Part shown: positions 1 through 9,527 of the stretch, piece after piece
Position numbering within the stretch: position 1 is the stretch's first letter
Layout of the letters: every line of letters begins with the position of its first letter
NCBI RefSeq assembly: GCF_029714405.1
Contig: NZ_CP121650.1
Span: 3,973,001 to 4,037,000, forward strand
Reading direction: 5' to 3'
Source of the DNA: Bradyrhizobium sp. CB82
Lineage (GTDB): Bacteria > Pseudomonadota > Alphaproteobacteria > Rhizobiales > Xanthobacteraceae
DNA length: 64,000 nt
Made by a program: the position numbers and the translations under genes
Notes under the pieces: generated by a model
What the model was told of the DNA's origin: nothing
Databases searched by the model: none
The model's input: only the letters and a program-made list of their open reading frames with translations

Positions 1-390
1 GGATACCTCATTCTAGTGGATGTTGATGCCGAAGGACGGATGTCCCAGATCTTTCCGACTCCCGAACTGTTGGCACAGTCGGGCGAACGCGACATCAATT
101 TCGTCAAGCCCGGTGTCGAGTTCGTTGTTCCAACCCCGGCGGCACGGCAACGTGGCTTTGAGTATGTTGTTGCTCCGCCGAGCGGGTCCGCTGTGATTGT
201 TGCGATCCTGAGCGAGCGGCGCGTGCAATTGCTCGATTTACCCGACTTGGCGCGCAAGCCGCAAAGCCAGTCCGACGCGTTGAGTTACCTATCGGCTTGG
301 ACCAGTGAGTTACGCGTGCCGGACGTCGGCAGTGGAAGGCTGATGTCGAACAGCTGGTCGTTCGACGCCAAATCGTATTCCATCAGGTGA
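1..390 (+). CDS. DUF4384-type protein, 3' end only
   Basis: The reading frame is open from the first base of the window and ends at TGA 388-390, so this is the C-terminal ~129 residues of a longer protein. The opening residues GYLILVDVDAEGRMSQIFP match the core of DUF4384, a small beta domain found in bacterial secreted or signalling proteins, often with caspase-like or kinase domains. The GTG at 16 is probably an internal valine, not the start. The tail, ending at KSYSIR, has no recognised motif. A caspase-family gene lies 2.4 kb downstream, which fits the usual company of DUF4384, but they are on opposite strands and a link is inference. Confidence 0.7.
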   Translation, partial: GYLILVDVDAEGRMSQIFPTPELLAQSGERDINFVKPGVEFVVPTPAARQRGFEYVVAPPSGSAVIVAILSERRVQLLDLPDLARKPQSQSDALSYLSAWTSELRVPDVGSGRLMSNSWSFDAKSYSIR

Positions 391-466
391 TCAAGGCCCG
401 TTAGAGCCAGGTCACGTACGCGAACCTGTTTCGAAACACCACCATCACGGCCGGCGGCCGGTTGCC

Positions 467-1642
467 TCAGAACCTGAACCCGAGCGTGAGAGTGCCAGAT
501 GATTCCATCTTGCCGTCAGCCGAACAACTCCCGTTAAGCGCAATCTTCACGCGTCCGAACCGCGCGACGTCGACACTGACTCCGACGCGAGAGAAATCGT
601 TCGGCGAACTCGGGATGACAAAATTGACGTTATCGAGCGCCCAGAACGGCAGCTTACCCTGCAAGTCGGTCTTCCAGAGCAATTCAACGAAGATATGTCG
701 CAGGGCATCGGGATCGACGATGATGGTGCCCTTGGCATCCGTGACCACGAATCCCATCTCGTCGATGTGGAAGTTGCAAATCCGCTTTGATACGGCGCAA
801 TGCACCGAGGTGAGATCAGGCAGGTTCTGGGAATCACCGAACCGCGCGGAAGCCTTGGGATCCATCGCTGGGGTCCGCGAGTCGCCGGTTGCACTGGGTC
901 TTTCCGCCGCAAAGGTCTGCCAGATTTGCCGAAAGCCGATGCCATCGGTGGCCAGGAATGAGGCCATCCCAAAGAAATGGCCTCGGCCAGATTTCTCTCC
1001 GCGAAAGAAGACATTGTTGCCGCCGGGATATTTCAGGTTGGTGAGTACATCCAGCAGGCGCTTGTGGTCCTGGGCGACGAAATTGATGCCGTCGAGTACG
1101 AGCCGCCCCGCTTCCAGATGCGGGCCGATGTGGTTATTGAGATCGACGCCAAGGCCCTCCATTCGCCGGTAGATCGTCTTGAAGACATCGGAGTCTTTCG
1201 CGGTGACGATTCGGGCGCGCCGCAGGACATCGAGACGTCGCGCGTTGTCTTCTTCCAGAATGTAGATACGGCACAAGCCGGGCCGATCGATCGCAATGTC
1301 GAGGTGCACGTGCGGAGGTTTGCCGGTCTGCGTGAATCCGACGCTCTTGACGCCGGCTTTGAGCCACGGATCATAGCCCGGCATGTCGATCTGATCGGAT
1401 CCCAGCCGCGGGGCCTTTCCGGCGGCGTCCAGCAACTGCCGCCAGTTATCGCACATGAAATCAAAGCCGAGTGGATTCCAGTACGGCACGAGGTCGTGGA
1501 TCTTGTAGAAGCCGTAGAGCTGAATTCCGGCCTCGCGGAGTTCCAGCGCAACCTTGTTCATGTCCGCACGCATCGCGGAGCGGTCTTGGGCCGTACTTCC
1601 GGCCCTCGGCGCGGTGTTTGGGTTGAAAGGTCCTTCCGTCAT
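467..1642 (-). CDS. hypothetical protein, unrecognised
   Basis: 391 residues. ATG at 1642 is preceded on its strand by GAGGAGGA, a strong ribosome binding site, which supports this start. No signal peptide or membrane segment is visible. The middle contains FFRGEKSGRGHFFGMASFLATD and a hydrophilic stretch; the C-terminal half (from about residue 285) is beta-rich and ends SSGTLTLGFRF. I recognise no family. It is downstream of, and on the same strand as, the hydrolase-like gene (94-bp gap), so it may be the last gene of a caspase/hydrolase transcription unit. Long antisense frames exist over it but this strand has the ribosome binding site and balanced protein composition. Confidence 0.65.
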   Translation of the reverse strand: MTEGPFNPNTAPRAGSTAQDRSAMRADMNKVALELREAGIQLYGFYKIHDLVPYWNPLGFDFMCDNWRQLLDAAGKAPRLGSDQIDMPGYDPWLKAGVKSVGFTQTGKPPHVHLDIAIDRPGLCRIYILEEDNARRLDVLRRARIVTAKDSDVFKTIYRRMEGLGVDLNNHIGPHLEAGRLVLDGINFVAQDHKRLLDVLTNLKYPGGNNVFFRGEKSGRGHFFGMASFLATDGIGFRQIWQTFAAERPSATGDSRTPAMDPKASARFGDSQNLPDLTSVHCAVSKRICNFHIDEMGFVVTDAKGTIIVDPDALRHIFVELLWKTDLQGKLPFWALDNVNFVIPSSPNDFSRVGVSVDVARFGRVKIALNGSCSADGKMESSGTLTLGFRF

Positions 1643-1736
1643 GTCCGCGAAGTCCTCCTCGCACCCGCAAGCAAGACTAGCATCCGATCGGGTGATCGGC
1701 TAGTTGGCGCCCGCCACTGAGTGCATCCAGGCAATG

Positions 1737-2837
1737 CTACAGCTTGCTCAGCCGACTGAAGAAGCCGCCCCGAGCGATCATGTAATGAATGTCCTTCGGA
1801 AAGGGAAACGCATCTCGAACGTTGGAAATTGCCTGTCGGAGGAATTCTCCGTGCTGAGGCTTCGGTTTGTGCGTCAATGGAGCATTGTCGGCGACCTGCG
1901 GAATCATGAATTGATCCACGAAAGCCGGGTCCAGATCGTTGACCCTGACCAACTGGCCAAAAGCTGGAAATACGTCGTAGTGACCCAAGCTCACGTTGAG
2001 ATTCTTGAGCGCAGGGCGCTGGGACTGAGTTCTGTCGCCCTCGGTCGTCGCCAGCCCACGTCCCATCAGGTCCAACTTCACCGACTGCGGGAGTGTTGAC
2101 GGACCATAGATAATCTCCAGCGAACATCCGTTCTGTCCCGACAACCATTGATACCAGAATGTAGCGTCGTCAGGCTGCGCTTTCGCCCCGTAAAGGCAGT
2201 CAAAGCCCCAACATGCCCTGAGGTTCGACTGATATTTTCCCAAGCTGCCGACAAGATTGCGCATGGCGTTCCCGCCGCCAGAATGGCATGCGATGATCAG
2301 CTTGCCGATTTGGAGCAGAGGAGGAGAGCTCGAGACAGAACCCAGGAACTTTGCAAGTCCCGCAAGAACCTCCTCGAGGTAGCGTTCGCCCCAGTTTGGG
2401 GTCGCCAGGTCCTTCACGCTGTAATTTCCGGCAAAGCTTTCGCCAACGGCATATTCGTAACCGAGGAATGGCGCGATCAGCACCACGTCCTTACCCGAAT
2501 CCCGAACTTGTTCACGCAATCGCGCAGGATCGTTGTGGAATAGGAATTCATGATCTTTGACATAGAATCCGTGCAGCCAGATCACGAGGTCGAGCTTGGT
2601 GGCCGAAGTTATGTGCTTCGGCGGAAGGTAGACCGCGGTTGGCTTCATGCAAGGCGCGGTTCGCTTCGTGAACAATGTCACCCCTGGGAAGGTGCCAATA
2701 TCCTTCTGCTCCAGCTCACATGGCACGCAGGTCGCTCCGCTTCGGCCAGGGGCTCGCTCGACACGCTCATGATACCAAATCAACGGCCTGCGACGACGCT
2801 GTCCAGGTCCCGCCGCGCTAGTTGCAGACCTCGGCAT
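1737..2837 (-). CDS. alpha/beta-hydrolase-like protein
   Basis: 366 residues from ATG 2837, which overlaps the end of the caspase-family gene by 20 bp. The first ~37 residues are Arg/Pro-rich and poorly protein-like, so the true start may be GTG 2726 or ATG 2648. From there the sequence reads as an alpha/beta hydrolase: a strand followed by VIWLHGFYVKDHEF (oxyanion-loop HG motif) and IIACHSGGGNAMRN, a nucleophile elbow of C-H-S-G-G form with Ser as nucleophile. A possible catalytic His is in SLGHYDVFP. Substrate is unknown; the elbow resembles esterase/lipase folds. No signal peptide is clear. Likely co-transcribed with the upstream caspase-family gene. Confidence 0.6.
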   Translation of the reverse strand: MPRSATSAAGPGQRRRRPLIWYHERVERAPGRSGATCVPCELEQKDIGTFPGVTLFTKRTAPCMKPTAVYLPPKHITSATKLDLVIWLHGFYVKDHEFLFHNDPARLREQVRDSGKDVVLIAPFLGYEYAVGESFAGNYSVKDLATPNWGERYLEEVLAGLAKFLGSVSSSPPLLQIGKLIIACHSGGGNAMRNLVGSLGKYQSNLRACWGFDCLYGAKAQPDDATFWYQWLSGQNGCSLEIIYGPSTLPQSVKLDLMGRGLATTEGDRTQSQRPALKNLNVSLGHYDVFPAFGQLVRVNDLDPAFVDQFMIPQVADNAPLTHKPKPQHGEFLRQAISNVRDAFPFPKDIHYMIARGGFFSRLSKL

Positions 2838-4683
2838 TGGGATCGGCGCCGTAACCGCCTCCGCCGCGGTATTCGAGATGGCAGCCGCGCTTCACGGGAC
2901 GGCATGTCAGGTCGTTGCAGTAGATCTGCCCTGCTGCGCCCGAGGCGCTGCGCCTCGAATTATCCGCCTGCGGCTTCGGGCTCGCCGGTCGTCGCGGAAC
3001 GTCCGCTGTGGGCTCCGGCTCACGGGCAGCACGATCTGCACGCGACGGGCGGTCGTCCATATTGCGCTTTGCAACCGGCTTCTTCCCGCGCCGCTTCTCG
3101 CATTCATTGTCGTCGTTGAGGAACGAGCCCTCGGCACAGGTGATTTTGCTGCACTGGTCGCCGTCGGGCCGGTAGCCGTGGTCACAGATCAGCGGGCAAA
3201 CTCGCGACGGCCTGAGCTTGATCGCGTCAAGCGCATCGAGACTTGCGAGCTTGGCGTCCAATTTGGTTCCCGCGTGCCGGTTGAAGAGTGCCAGTGAGCG
3301 CTGCGAAGCCGCATTCCATTTGCCATCGACGGCCCCGGTGAAACAGCCAACGCGACTCAATTCGTTCTGTACCGACTTGACGAGATCGGTCTGGGGTGGC
3401 TCGGTGCTCAGGGCGGCGATCTTCGCGCCCTTCTCGTCCTCAGCGGGCGTAGCGCCTGCAGGATTGTTTGAGGCTGCATTCTGAGCGGCAAGCTTATTCC
3501 CCGATGCGATGCCGGCTGCCGAGCTTTCGGATTCCCTGCGCTTCCTCTCCGCCTCGACTGCTTGCTCCTGCGCCGCCTGTTTTGTCCTTTCGGCAGCAAT
3601 GCGGGCCTCTTCCGCAGCCTTCAAATCCGCAGCCGCCTTCTCCTGGTCGGCGCGCTGCGCCCCATCCGAGGCAAGCCGAGCTCGCTGCTGTTCGGCCTGC
3701 CGTGCCTTCTCGGTCGCTGCAACGCGTGCGTCCTCCGCGTCGATTTGGGCAAGCTGAAGCTTGGCCAGGCTAGCGTAGAATCCATCCGGATGCTGGGCGA
3801 GGAAAGCGCTCAAGGCGGCCTTGTTGCCGAGCTGCAACGCTAGCTCGTAGTCACGACGGACCTCCGACTGCGGGTTAGCTGGCGGCGCTGTTTCCGCCGC
3901 TTTGGGGGCAGGCACCAGCGCAAAATCTTCGCCGCCAAGCGAGCCGTAGACGTAAGGCTCCTGTCGATTGCCCGTGGCCTGCAAAACATCGTCGCGGACA
4001 AAGCCGAAGGCCCTGCGCAAGTCGAGCCCAGGCTTTGCAATGTACTTGATCAAGGCCGTCGCGTATGGACTGTTCTTGCTGTTGCCGTCGAGCGCTGTCA
4101 ATCCAGCCTTAGCGGCAAATGCGATCAGCGTATTGGATACTGTGGGTTCGACCCGGGCCAACCCGCGGCTGATCGATCTCGAGGCGATCGTTCGTTTCAT
4201 CGAGTCGGCAAAAGGATTGTTACGGCAGGCGTCGACGATCACGACCCGTAGCTGCCTCGCCGGCTCGATTGCCAGCAAGACACGGTCGAGCGAGAACGCC
4301 TCGTCATAGATATCTGTGTCGCGTTCAAGTCTGGCGTCTGTCGGGATCAGATAGTTTGTGCCATCGATCTCGATCCCATGACCTGCATAGTAAACCAGGG
4401 CGATGTCGGCATCGCGGGCCTGATCGGCGAAATCTCTCAGTGCCCGCCGCATGTCGGTGAAGGAAAGGTTGAGCCTTGAGTCAACCACATCGAATCCTGC
4501 GCCTTTTAACGTCGCAGCGATGGCCGCAGCGTCGTTGGCCGGGTTTGGAAGCAGCGGTGCGTTTTGATAACTGGAATTGCCGAGCACCAGAGCCACGCGT
4601 TTCGTCGCCCAGGCTGGCTGAGAAACGAGGAATAGCGAAGCAGCAAGAAGAACAAAAAATCTGAGGTGCGTGTACAAGCTCAT
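2818..4683 (-). CDS. exported caspase-family (C14) protein with peptidoglycan-binding-like region
   Basis: 621 residues from ATG 4683; a longer GTG frame from 4755 would put extra residues before an obvious signal peptide, so the shorter start is chosen. Residues 1-27 form a signal peptide ending PAWA. Residues 28-265 are a caspase p20-like domain with both catalytic residues: His102 in YYAGHGIE and Cys153 in VDACRNNPF. A long Ala/Glu/Arg-rich, probably coiled-coil segment follows (about 310-405), then a region resembling a peptidoglycan-binding domain (VQNELSRVGCFTGAVDGKW), then a Cys-rich tail. Such proteins are common in rhizobia and usually of unknown role; periplasmic proteolysis or wall-associated signalling is inference. 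Confidence 0.85.
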   Translation of the reverse strand: MSLYTHLRFFVLLAASLFLVSQPAWATKRVALVLGNSSYQNAPLLPNPANDAAAIAATLKGAGFDVVDSRLNLSFTDMRRALRDFADQARDADIALVYYAGHGIEIDGTNYLIPTDARLERDTDIYDEAFSLDRVLLAIEPARQLRVVIVDACRNNPFADSMKRTIASRSISRGLARVEPTVSNTLIAFAAKAGLTALDGNSKNSPYATALIKYIAKPGLDLRRAFGFVRDDVLQATGNRQEPYVYGSLGGEDFALVPAPKAAETAPPANPQSEVRRDYELALQLGNKAALSAFLAQHPDGFYASLAKLQLAQIDAEDARVAATEKARQAEQQRARLASDGAQRADQEKAAADLKAAEEARIAAERTKQAAQEQAVEAERKRRESESSAAGIASGNKLAAQNAASNNPAGATPAEDEKGAKIAALSTEPPQTDLVKSVQNELSRVGCFTGAVDGKWNAASQRSLALFNRHAGTKLDAKLASLDALDAIKLRPSRVCPLICDHGYRPDGDQCSKITCAEGSFLNDDNECEKRRGKKPVAKRNMDDRPSRADRAAREPEPTADVPRRPASPKPQADNSRRSASGAAGQIYCNDLTCRPVKRGCHLEYRGGGGYGADPNAEVCN

Positions 4684-5412
4684 GGCGCAACGTCCAGCAT
4701 CTGCCCCGAAGAGGGATAGCGTCAACGAAGATGGCCGCGCAAAATCCCACCGCACGCTACTGGCGGCCGCTTATCTCCGTACAGTAACCCCGATCCATTC
4801 CTGATGTTGTCGTTCTGTGAAGTGAAGACGTTCAAGAAAGCACGGAAGATTGTAGAGGCCAAAAGCGTTGCTCGGTTCGCATGAGGATAACCGCGTCTAT
4901 TGGCGGTTTGTTGCGATGCGAGATGGTCCTTGCTCGTCGGTGCCGCTGAAGCGGTGTGCGCGCGATTCCGCTGAGCGATCGACGGGGCATGGCGAAATAG
5001 TATCGTGATTTCAGAAGCTTAGTTCGGGGAATTGCTGTCCATCGTCATTTGCTGTGCGCCGCCCGCCTGACACGCACAACAGTCGGTCGGTGACGAATTC
5101 TGGTGCGTTCCTGAAAACGCGTGGCTAGTGCGTTGCCGCGTGAAGGAAAGGCATGGCGGCTGTCGAGAGACTCCCATCTATCTTTCCTGCCAATTGTCTA
5201 CAGCACTGATTTGGAATCTTCCAAGCACCTTTGGAATTTGTCCAAACAAGGTGTCAACTGACTCGAGTGGTCGACGGTGCCAATGTCCACGGTACCGGCG
5301 AAGTAATCGCTCTCACCGATCACCGTTGCGAGAGATGTGATGCAGCACACATCAGGAACTCGGATGAGGCGCTATTCAGGCCTTCCGCTCCCGAAAATCA
5401 ACCGAGAGTCTC
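4684..5412. other. gene-poor stretch
   Basis: About 730 bp upstream of the caspase-family gene. Only short, arginine/serine-rich frames occur, none with a good ribosome binding site or recognisable motif. It may contain the promoter of the leftward caspase gene. I see no RNA gene, repeat or insertion sequence here. Confidence 0.5.
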
Positions 5413-5622
5413 ATGAAGCGCCTGACAATTTGTGGACTGATTGCCGTTGCGTCGCTCGTTGCCGCAACGACTATCTTGCGATCACACACGTGGCCAGTTG
5501 TCTGGACAACCGGAGCGGCCCGTTTCGCCGGCGTGCAAGAGCACCAAACCGGATCGCAGGCGGACAAACTTCCGGTTCAAGACTTCGATGATCGATCGTT
5601 GGTGTTTCCCCGCGAAAAATGA
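5413..5622 (+). CDS. small exported protein, hypothetical
   Basis: 69 residues from ATG 5413. The N-terminus MKRLTICGLIAVASLVAATT is a typical signal peptide or membrane anchor (two positive residues, then a hydrophobic core), followed by a short polar tail ending FPREK. The combination of positively charged start and hydrophobic stretch suggests a real gene, but no family is recognised and the ribosome binding site is weak (GAGAG). Confidence 0.45.
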   Translation: MKRLTICGLIAVASLVAATTILRSHTWPVVWTTGAARFAGVQEHQTGSQADKLPVQDFDDRSLVFPREK

Positions 5623-5691
5623 GGGCCCCACACGCGGGGCAATAGGCCGCCGTCAGGCACCGGGCGCGCCAACAACGGCATCCTTGAACCG

Positions 5692-5910
5692 TCAAGGGCC
5701 CATGAAATTGGTGAGACCGGGTTGCATGCCGGTTAGGCTGCCGGATAGTCCCAGGAACTGGAGCGTTGCACCGAGCCGGTCGACTTCCAGAATCGCCAGC
5801 AGCAGGGCCAGCACGACCGCGATGAAGATGAGCAGGGGAGACGCTTCCTGGTTGGTCCGACTAGGAAGATGCGATAGCCAGGTGTGAAGCCGTCGCGATA
5901 ACACCTGCAA
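5692..5910 (-). CDS. possible small membrane protein
   Basis: 72 residues with one strong transmembrane helix (SPLLIFIAVVLALLLAILEV) after a basic N-terminus. The start would be TTG 5910 or GTG 5904, neither with a convincing ribosome binding site. The hydrophobic segment could be chance, so this is a tentative call. Confidence 0.3.
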   Translation of the reverse strand: MQVLSRRLHTWLSHLPSRTNQEASPLLIFIAVVLALLLAILEVDRLGATLQFLGLSGSLTGMQPGLTNFMGP

Positions 5911-6106
5911 ATACGCTTTCGGTCGTATGTAATGGCTGGCCCCAGCTTTGAGGTCCTAAGTGGAGCTTAGGCCCCCGTGCTGCGGTGCTCAAGACGCTGC
6001 TCGTCGCACTGTGGAACGGAACATACAGGGCCATCGTTTTGGCTGCGCAGCAAAATTCAAGCAGAATGGGATGGTCGATCCCGCCTCATAATCGCCTGGA
6101 CGGTGA

Positions 6107-7396
6107 ATGAACCTAGGTTTGCGTCTCTCCGTTGTGCTCCTCATGGCTGCGCCGCTAGCCGGGCCCGTGCATGCGCAATTGATCGGGCATGGTGGCCCCG
6201 TGCGGGCGGTCGCCGTCTCGGTGGACGGTAAGACGGTGCTGTCGGGAAGCTTCGACACCGCGGCGATCCGATGGTCGCTGGCAACTGAATCCGCCGAGCA
6301 GGTGTTGCGCTTGCATGCGGATGCGGTGAATGCGGTCGTGTTCCTGGGCGAGACAAGAATGGCAACGGCCGGCGCGGACGGACGCATCGCGATCTGGACC
6401 GCTGGCCGACAGCAACCTGACCGAGTCTTCGAAGGTCATACGGGGCCTATCGTCGCGCTCGCTGTCTCGCCGGATGCGTCGACACTCGCGTCGGCCTCGT
6501 GGGACCGCACCGTGCGGCTGTGGTCCCTATCGGACGGCACGTCGCGCGTGCTGGAAGGGCATTCGCAAAACGTCAACGGCGTGGCGTTCATGCCGGACGG
6601 ACAATCGCTCGTGAGCGTGGGCTACGACCTAACGGCGCGGATCTGGCGTTTGGCGGACGGCACGTCCGAGATTGCCACGTTCCCTGCGCCATTGAACGCA
6701 GTGGCGATTGCGCCGGATGGCGAGATCGTCACGGGCGCGGCGGACGGAAAGTTGCGCATGATGGCCGCCGATGGCAAGGAAAGCGGCAACGTCGTGGCCG
6801 ACGCCACGCCAATCGTTGCCCTTGCGATCTCGCATGACGGCGCGTTGATTGCCGCGGCCGGCATTGGCGGCAACGTGGCGATCATCGATCGTAAGGCGCG
6901 CAGCGTGTTGCGCACGCTCGTCGGACCCGGCAGGCCGGTCTGGTCCGTGGCGTTCCTGCCCGATGGCGGCGCGACGCTTCTGACCGGCGGCGCCGACGGC
7001 AAGATCAGTCGCTGGAATGCGCTGACAGGCGACGCCGTCGGCTCGAAGCTGTCGGGCACGCCAGCCGACCCGCTCGCCGCCTATGCCGGCGATCACGGCG
7101 CCGAAATCTTCAGGGCCTGCGTCGCCTGTCACACGTTGTCCGACAAGGAAACGCAGCGCGCGGGCCCGACGTTGGCGGGATTATACGGTCGGAAGATCGC
7201 GTCGTTGCCGGGCTATCGCTTTTCCGATGCACTCAAGACCATGGATATCGTCTGGACGCCCGAGACGGTTGCAAGACTGTTCGAGATTGGTCCGACTGCC
7301 TATACACCCGGCACCAAGATGCCGGAGCAGCGTATCGGTTCGCCGGAAGATCGCCACGCACTCACGGCGTTTCTGGCGCGCGTTACCGCGAAGTAG
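6107..7396 (+). CDS. WD40-repeat protein fused to c-type cytochrome
   Basis: 429 residues. A signal peptide (1-23, ending VHA) is followed by about seven WD40-like repeats with recurring LASASWDRTVRLWSL-type motifs, building a beta-propeller, and then a C-terminal class I cytochrome c domain (about 325-429). The haem site CVACH is at 338-342 and a likely axial Met is in TPGTKMPEQ. The protein should be periplasmic with one covalent haem. It converges on the ferredoxin gene of the formate dehydrogenase block, separated by only 23 bp, which suggests but does not prove a role in electron transfer from formate oxidation. Confidence 0.88.
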   Translation: MNLGLRLSVVLLMAAPLAGPVHAQLIGHGGPVRAVAVSVDGKTVLSGSFDTAAIRWSLATESAEQVLRLHADAVNAVVFLGETRMATAGADGRIAIWTAGRQQPDRVFEGHTGPIVALAVSPDASTLASASWDRTVRLWSLSDGTSRVLEGHSQNVNGVAFMPDGQSLVSVGYDLTARIWRLADGTSEIATFPAPLNAVAIAPDGEIVTGAADGKLRMMAADGKESGNVVADATPIVALAISHDGALIAAAGIGGNVAIIDRKARSVLRTLVGPGRPVWSVAFLPDGGATLLTGGADGKISRWNALTGDAVGSKLSGTPADPLAAYAGDHGAEIFRACVACHTLSDKETQRAGPTLAGLYGRKIASLPGYRFSDALKTMDIVWTPETVARLFEIGPTAYTPGTKMPEQRIGSPEDRHALTAFLARVTAK

Positions 7397-7419
7397 CCAT
7401 TTGCGCGAATGCTATGCTC

Positions 7420-9510
7420 TTAGTTCTTGTGGTCACGTTGGCGCAAATAGTCATCGGTCGTCCGCGGCGGGGCCCTCTCGGGCACACCGGCGGACGGATC
7501 GAATTGCTGTTCGCTCATGACGATGACGCGGCAGTCGGCGCACATCCGCAAGGCGTCGAGGCGCTTGTCGCCAACCGGGTACATCCAATGCCGGCCCTCG
7601 AGCTTTGCCGCGATCCGGTCGATCGTGCTCTTGACGCCGAACGGCGTGCCGCAGCGGACGCACAGCGCGGGCTCTTCCTCCTTGATCACGACCGCGGGTG
7701 CGCGGGCCGCGCGGAAATCGATCTGCGGCCTGAGACTGATGACCTTTTCGGGACACGTGCTCTGGCACAGGCCGCATTGCACACAGGCGTCTTCGGCGAA
7801 CTTGAGCACGGGCCGTTCGGGATCGTCGCGGAGCGCGCCGGTCGGGCACACCGAGACGCAGGACAGGCACAAGGTGCATCCATCCGTGTTGACGCTGATC
7901 GCGCCGACGGGCGCGCCTTGCGGCAGAGCAACCACGTCGACCGGCGTTGGCGCCAGGCGGTGTAATTCGCTCAAGGCAAATCGAAGCAGGTCGCGCCGCT
8001 TGCCGACGGTCTTGAAGGTTGCGGGCGTCTCGACCGCCGCAAGCATCTCGATCCCCCCCAGTTGCGCACCGAGCGCGTCGGGATCGTCGGTTTCGATCGT
8101 CGCGACGCGGCATCCGTCAAATCCAAGGCCGATAAGAATGGCTTCGGCCATGGCAATCGTCTGCGATAGCCCGGTCACCTCGTGCCGTGGTTTTTCACGC
8201 AGCAGGAACCGTACGGCGGATGCGCCATGGGCGAATGCGCCGATGACCGCTTCGAGCCCGACCTGCGTCAGCTCGTTGACGGCGAGGGGAAGTACGTTAG
8301 CCGGTAATCCGCCGCCATGACGGGCGAGCGCATGGATCAGTGGCGTGCCGTGCGGGCTGTCATGCAGCAACAGCACTGCATGAGCGCCGCCGGCCGCTCG
8401 ATAGGCGAGCAACATGGCGCGAAGGATCTGCAGCTGAGTATCGGCTGGCGGCAGCGCGTAGGATGCAGCTCCTGTGGGGCAAGCAGCCGCGCATTGACCG
8501 CACCCTGCGCAGACTTCTGCGTTGACGGCCACATGGTCGCCGTCTGGCGTGATCGCACCGGTCGGGCAGAGATCGAGGCAGCGATGGCATCCGGTCAACT
8601 TCGAGCGCGAATGTGCGCACAGGCTGGGCGTGAAATCGACATATCTCGGCTTGTCGAAACTTCCGACGAGATCGCGAGCGGCGAGTACCGCACGCAGCAC
8701 GGCTGCGGGATCTCTCGGATCCGCGCGGAGATAGCCGTCCCGCAGCTCGTGCGCGGCAAACAGCGGCGCCTCGCCGGAGAGGTCGAGCACGACATCGCAG
8801 CGCGAGGTCGCTCCGTTGCGCGGGGCTTCGAACACGAAGCGATCGCGCGACGACGGGCGGGGCTGCGCGTAGTCGTCGATCGTGAGCTCAAAGGCACCAA
8901 AATGTCCCCGCGTGTTGCGGATAGTGCCCTTCACGATCGGGAAGACTGTCGTCGCAGGCGGCGTGATGTCGGTCGGCTGCTTGAGCATCACCGTTACATC
9001 GAGGTGGCCTGCCAGGAGCCTGCCTGCTTCGATCGCCGCCTCATCGCGCCCATAGATCAGGATGATGCCGTCGCTCGACAGCGTGACCAGCGGATAGTCC
9101 GGTGCGGAGATCGTAGCGGCCGCAAGCAGCGCGGCCATCTTCGCGCCCGCATTAGCGCCCTCGCGCGACCAGCCCGCGGTTTCGCGGACGTTGACGAAGC
9201 TGATCCCAGCCGGGCGTTCGCCGGCCTCGTCGGTAAACTGCGCCGCCTGCTGCGTGCAGGCGACCGTCAGCGCGCCGTCCGCCTTTGCGGCACTGCGGAA
9301 ATCGTCGAGTTCCGCACCGCAGAGATGACGAAAGGTTTTGATGTCACAGTTGGGGCATCCACGTCGGATCGCGGCCGTGTCGAGGCGCATCGTGTCTTCG
9401 CACGAGCAGATCAGGACGGTCTTTGCTGGTTGCTCCAGGTTGAGCCCTCCGTCAGTGCGGCGCGGAGGACGGACTCGCGCCGACCTATTGCCTCGTATAG
9501 ATATTTCCAA
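7420..9510 (-). CDS. multi-cluster 4Fe-4S ferredoxin-type protein of the formate dehydrogenase locus
   Basis: 696 residues from TTG 9510; no ATG or GTG precedes the conserved TVLICSCEDT, so an unusual start is likely but the exact site is uncertain. An N-terminal HdrA-like region contains ICSCEDT, CPNC and CGAEL. Two pairs of 4Fe-4S ferredoxin motifs follow: about 308-348 (CHRCLDLCP, CAGCGQCAAACP) and about 559-605 (CTLCLSCVSVCP, CVQCGLCQSTCP). The tail adds CVRCG and CADC pairs. It is soluble, with no membrane segments. It lies divergent to the ligase-like gene and 17 bp from it, so both may share a promoter region. Likely an electron-transfer partner of formate dehydrogenase in the cytoplasm; partners are inferred from position. 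Confidence 0.85.
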   Translation of the reverse strand: MEISIRGNRSARVRPPRRTDGGLNLEQPAKTVLICSCEDTMRLDTAAIRRGCPNCDIKTFRHLCGAELDDFRSAAKADGALTVACTQQAAQFTDEAGERPAGISFVNVRETAGWSREGANAGAKMAALLAAATISAPDYPLVTLSSDGIILIYGRDEAAIEAGRLLAGHLDVTVMLKQPTDITPPATTVFPIVKGTIRNTRGHFGAFELTIDDYAQPRPSSRDRFVFEAPRNGATSRCDVVLDLSGEAPLFAAHELRDGYLRADPRDPAAVLRAVLAARDLVGSFDKPRYVDFTPSLCAHSRSKLTGCHRCLDLCPTGAITPDGDHVAVNAEVCAGCGQCAAACPTGAASYALPPADTQLQILRAMLLAYRAAGGAHAVLLLHDSPHGTPLIHALARHGGGLPANVLPLAVNELTQVGLEAVIGAFAHGASAVRFLLREKPRHEVTGLSQTIAMAEAILIGLGFDGCRVATIETDDPDALGAQLGGIEMLAAVETPATFKTVGKRRDLLRFALSELHRLAPTPVDVVALPQGAPVGAISVNTDGCTLCLSCVSVCPTGALRDDPERPVLKFAEDACVQCGLCQSTCPEKVISLRPQIDFRAARAPAVVIKEEEPALCVRCGTPFGVKSTIDRIAAKLEGRHWMYPVGDKRLDALRMCADCRVIVMSEQQFDPSAGVPERAPPRTTDDYLRQRDHKN

Positions 9511-9527
9511 TCGGGAAGAAAAGGAAT

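Noticed and set aside
462..1720. Long rightward open frames antisense to the 467-1642 gene
   Set aside because: They overlap each other and the leftward frame, lack ribosome binding sites, and have unbalanced Arg/Ser composition. The leftward frame has GAGGAGGA at its start. GC-rich DNA produces such shadows.
4684..5412. Possible RNA gene or riboswitch in the gene-poor stretch
   Set aside because: No stable long stem or known riboswitch core could be picked out by eye; only a covariance search could support one.
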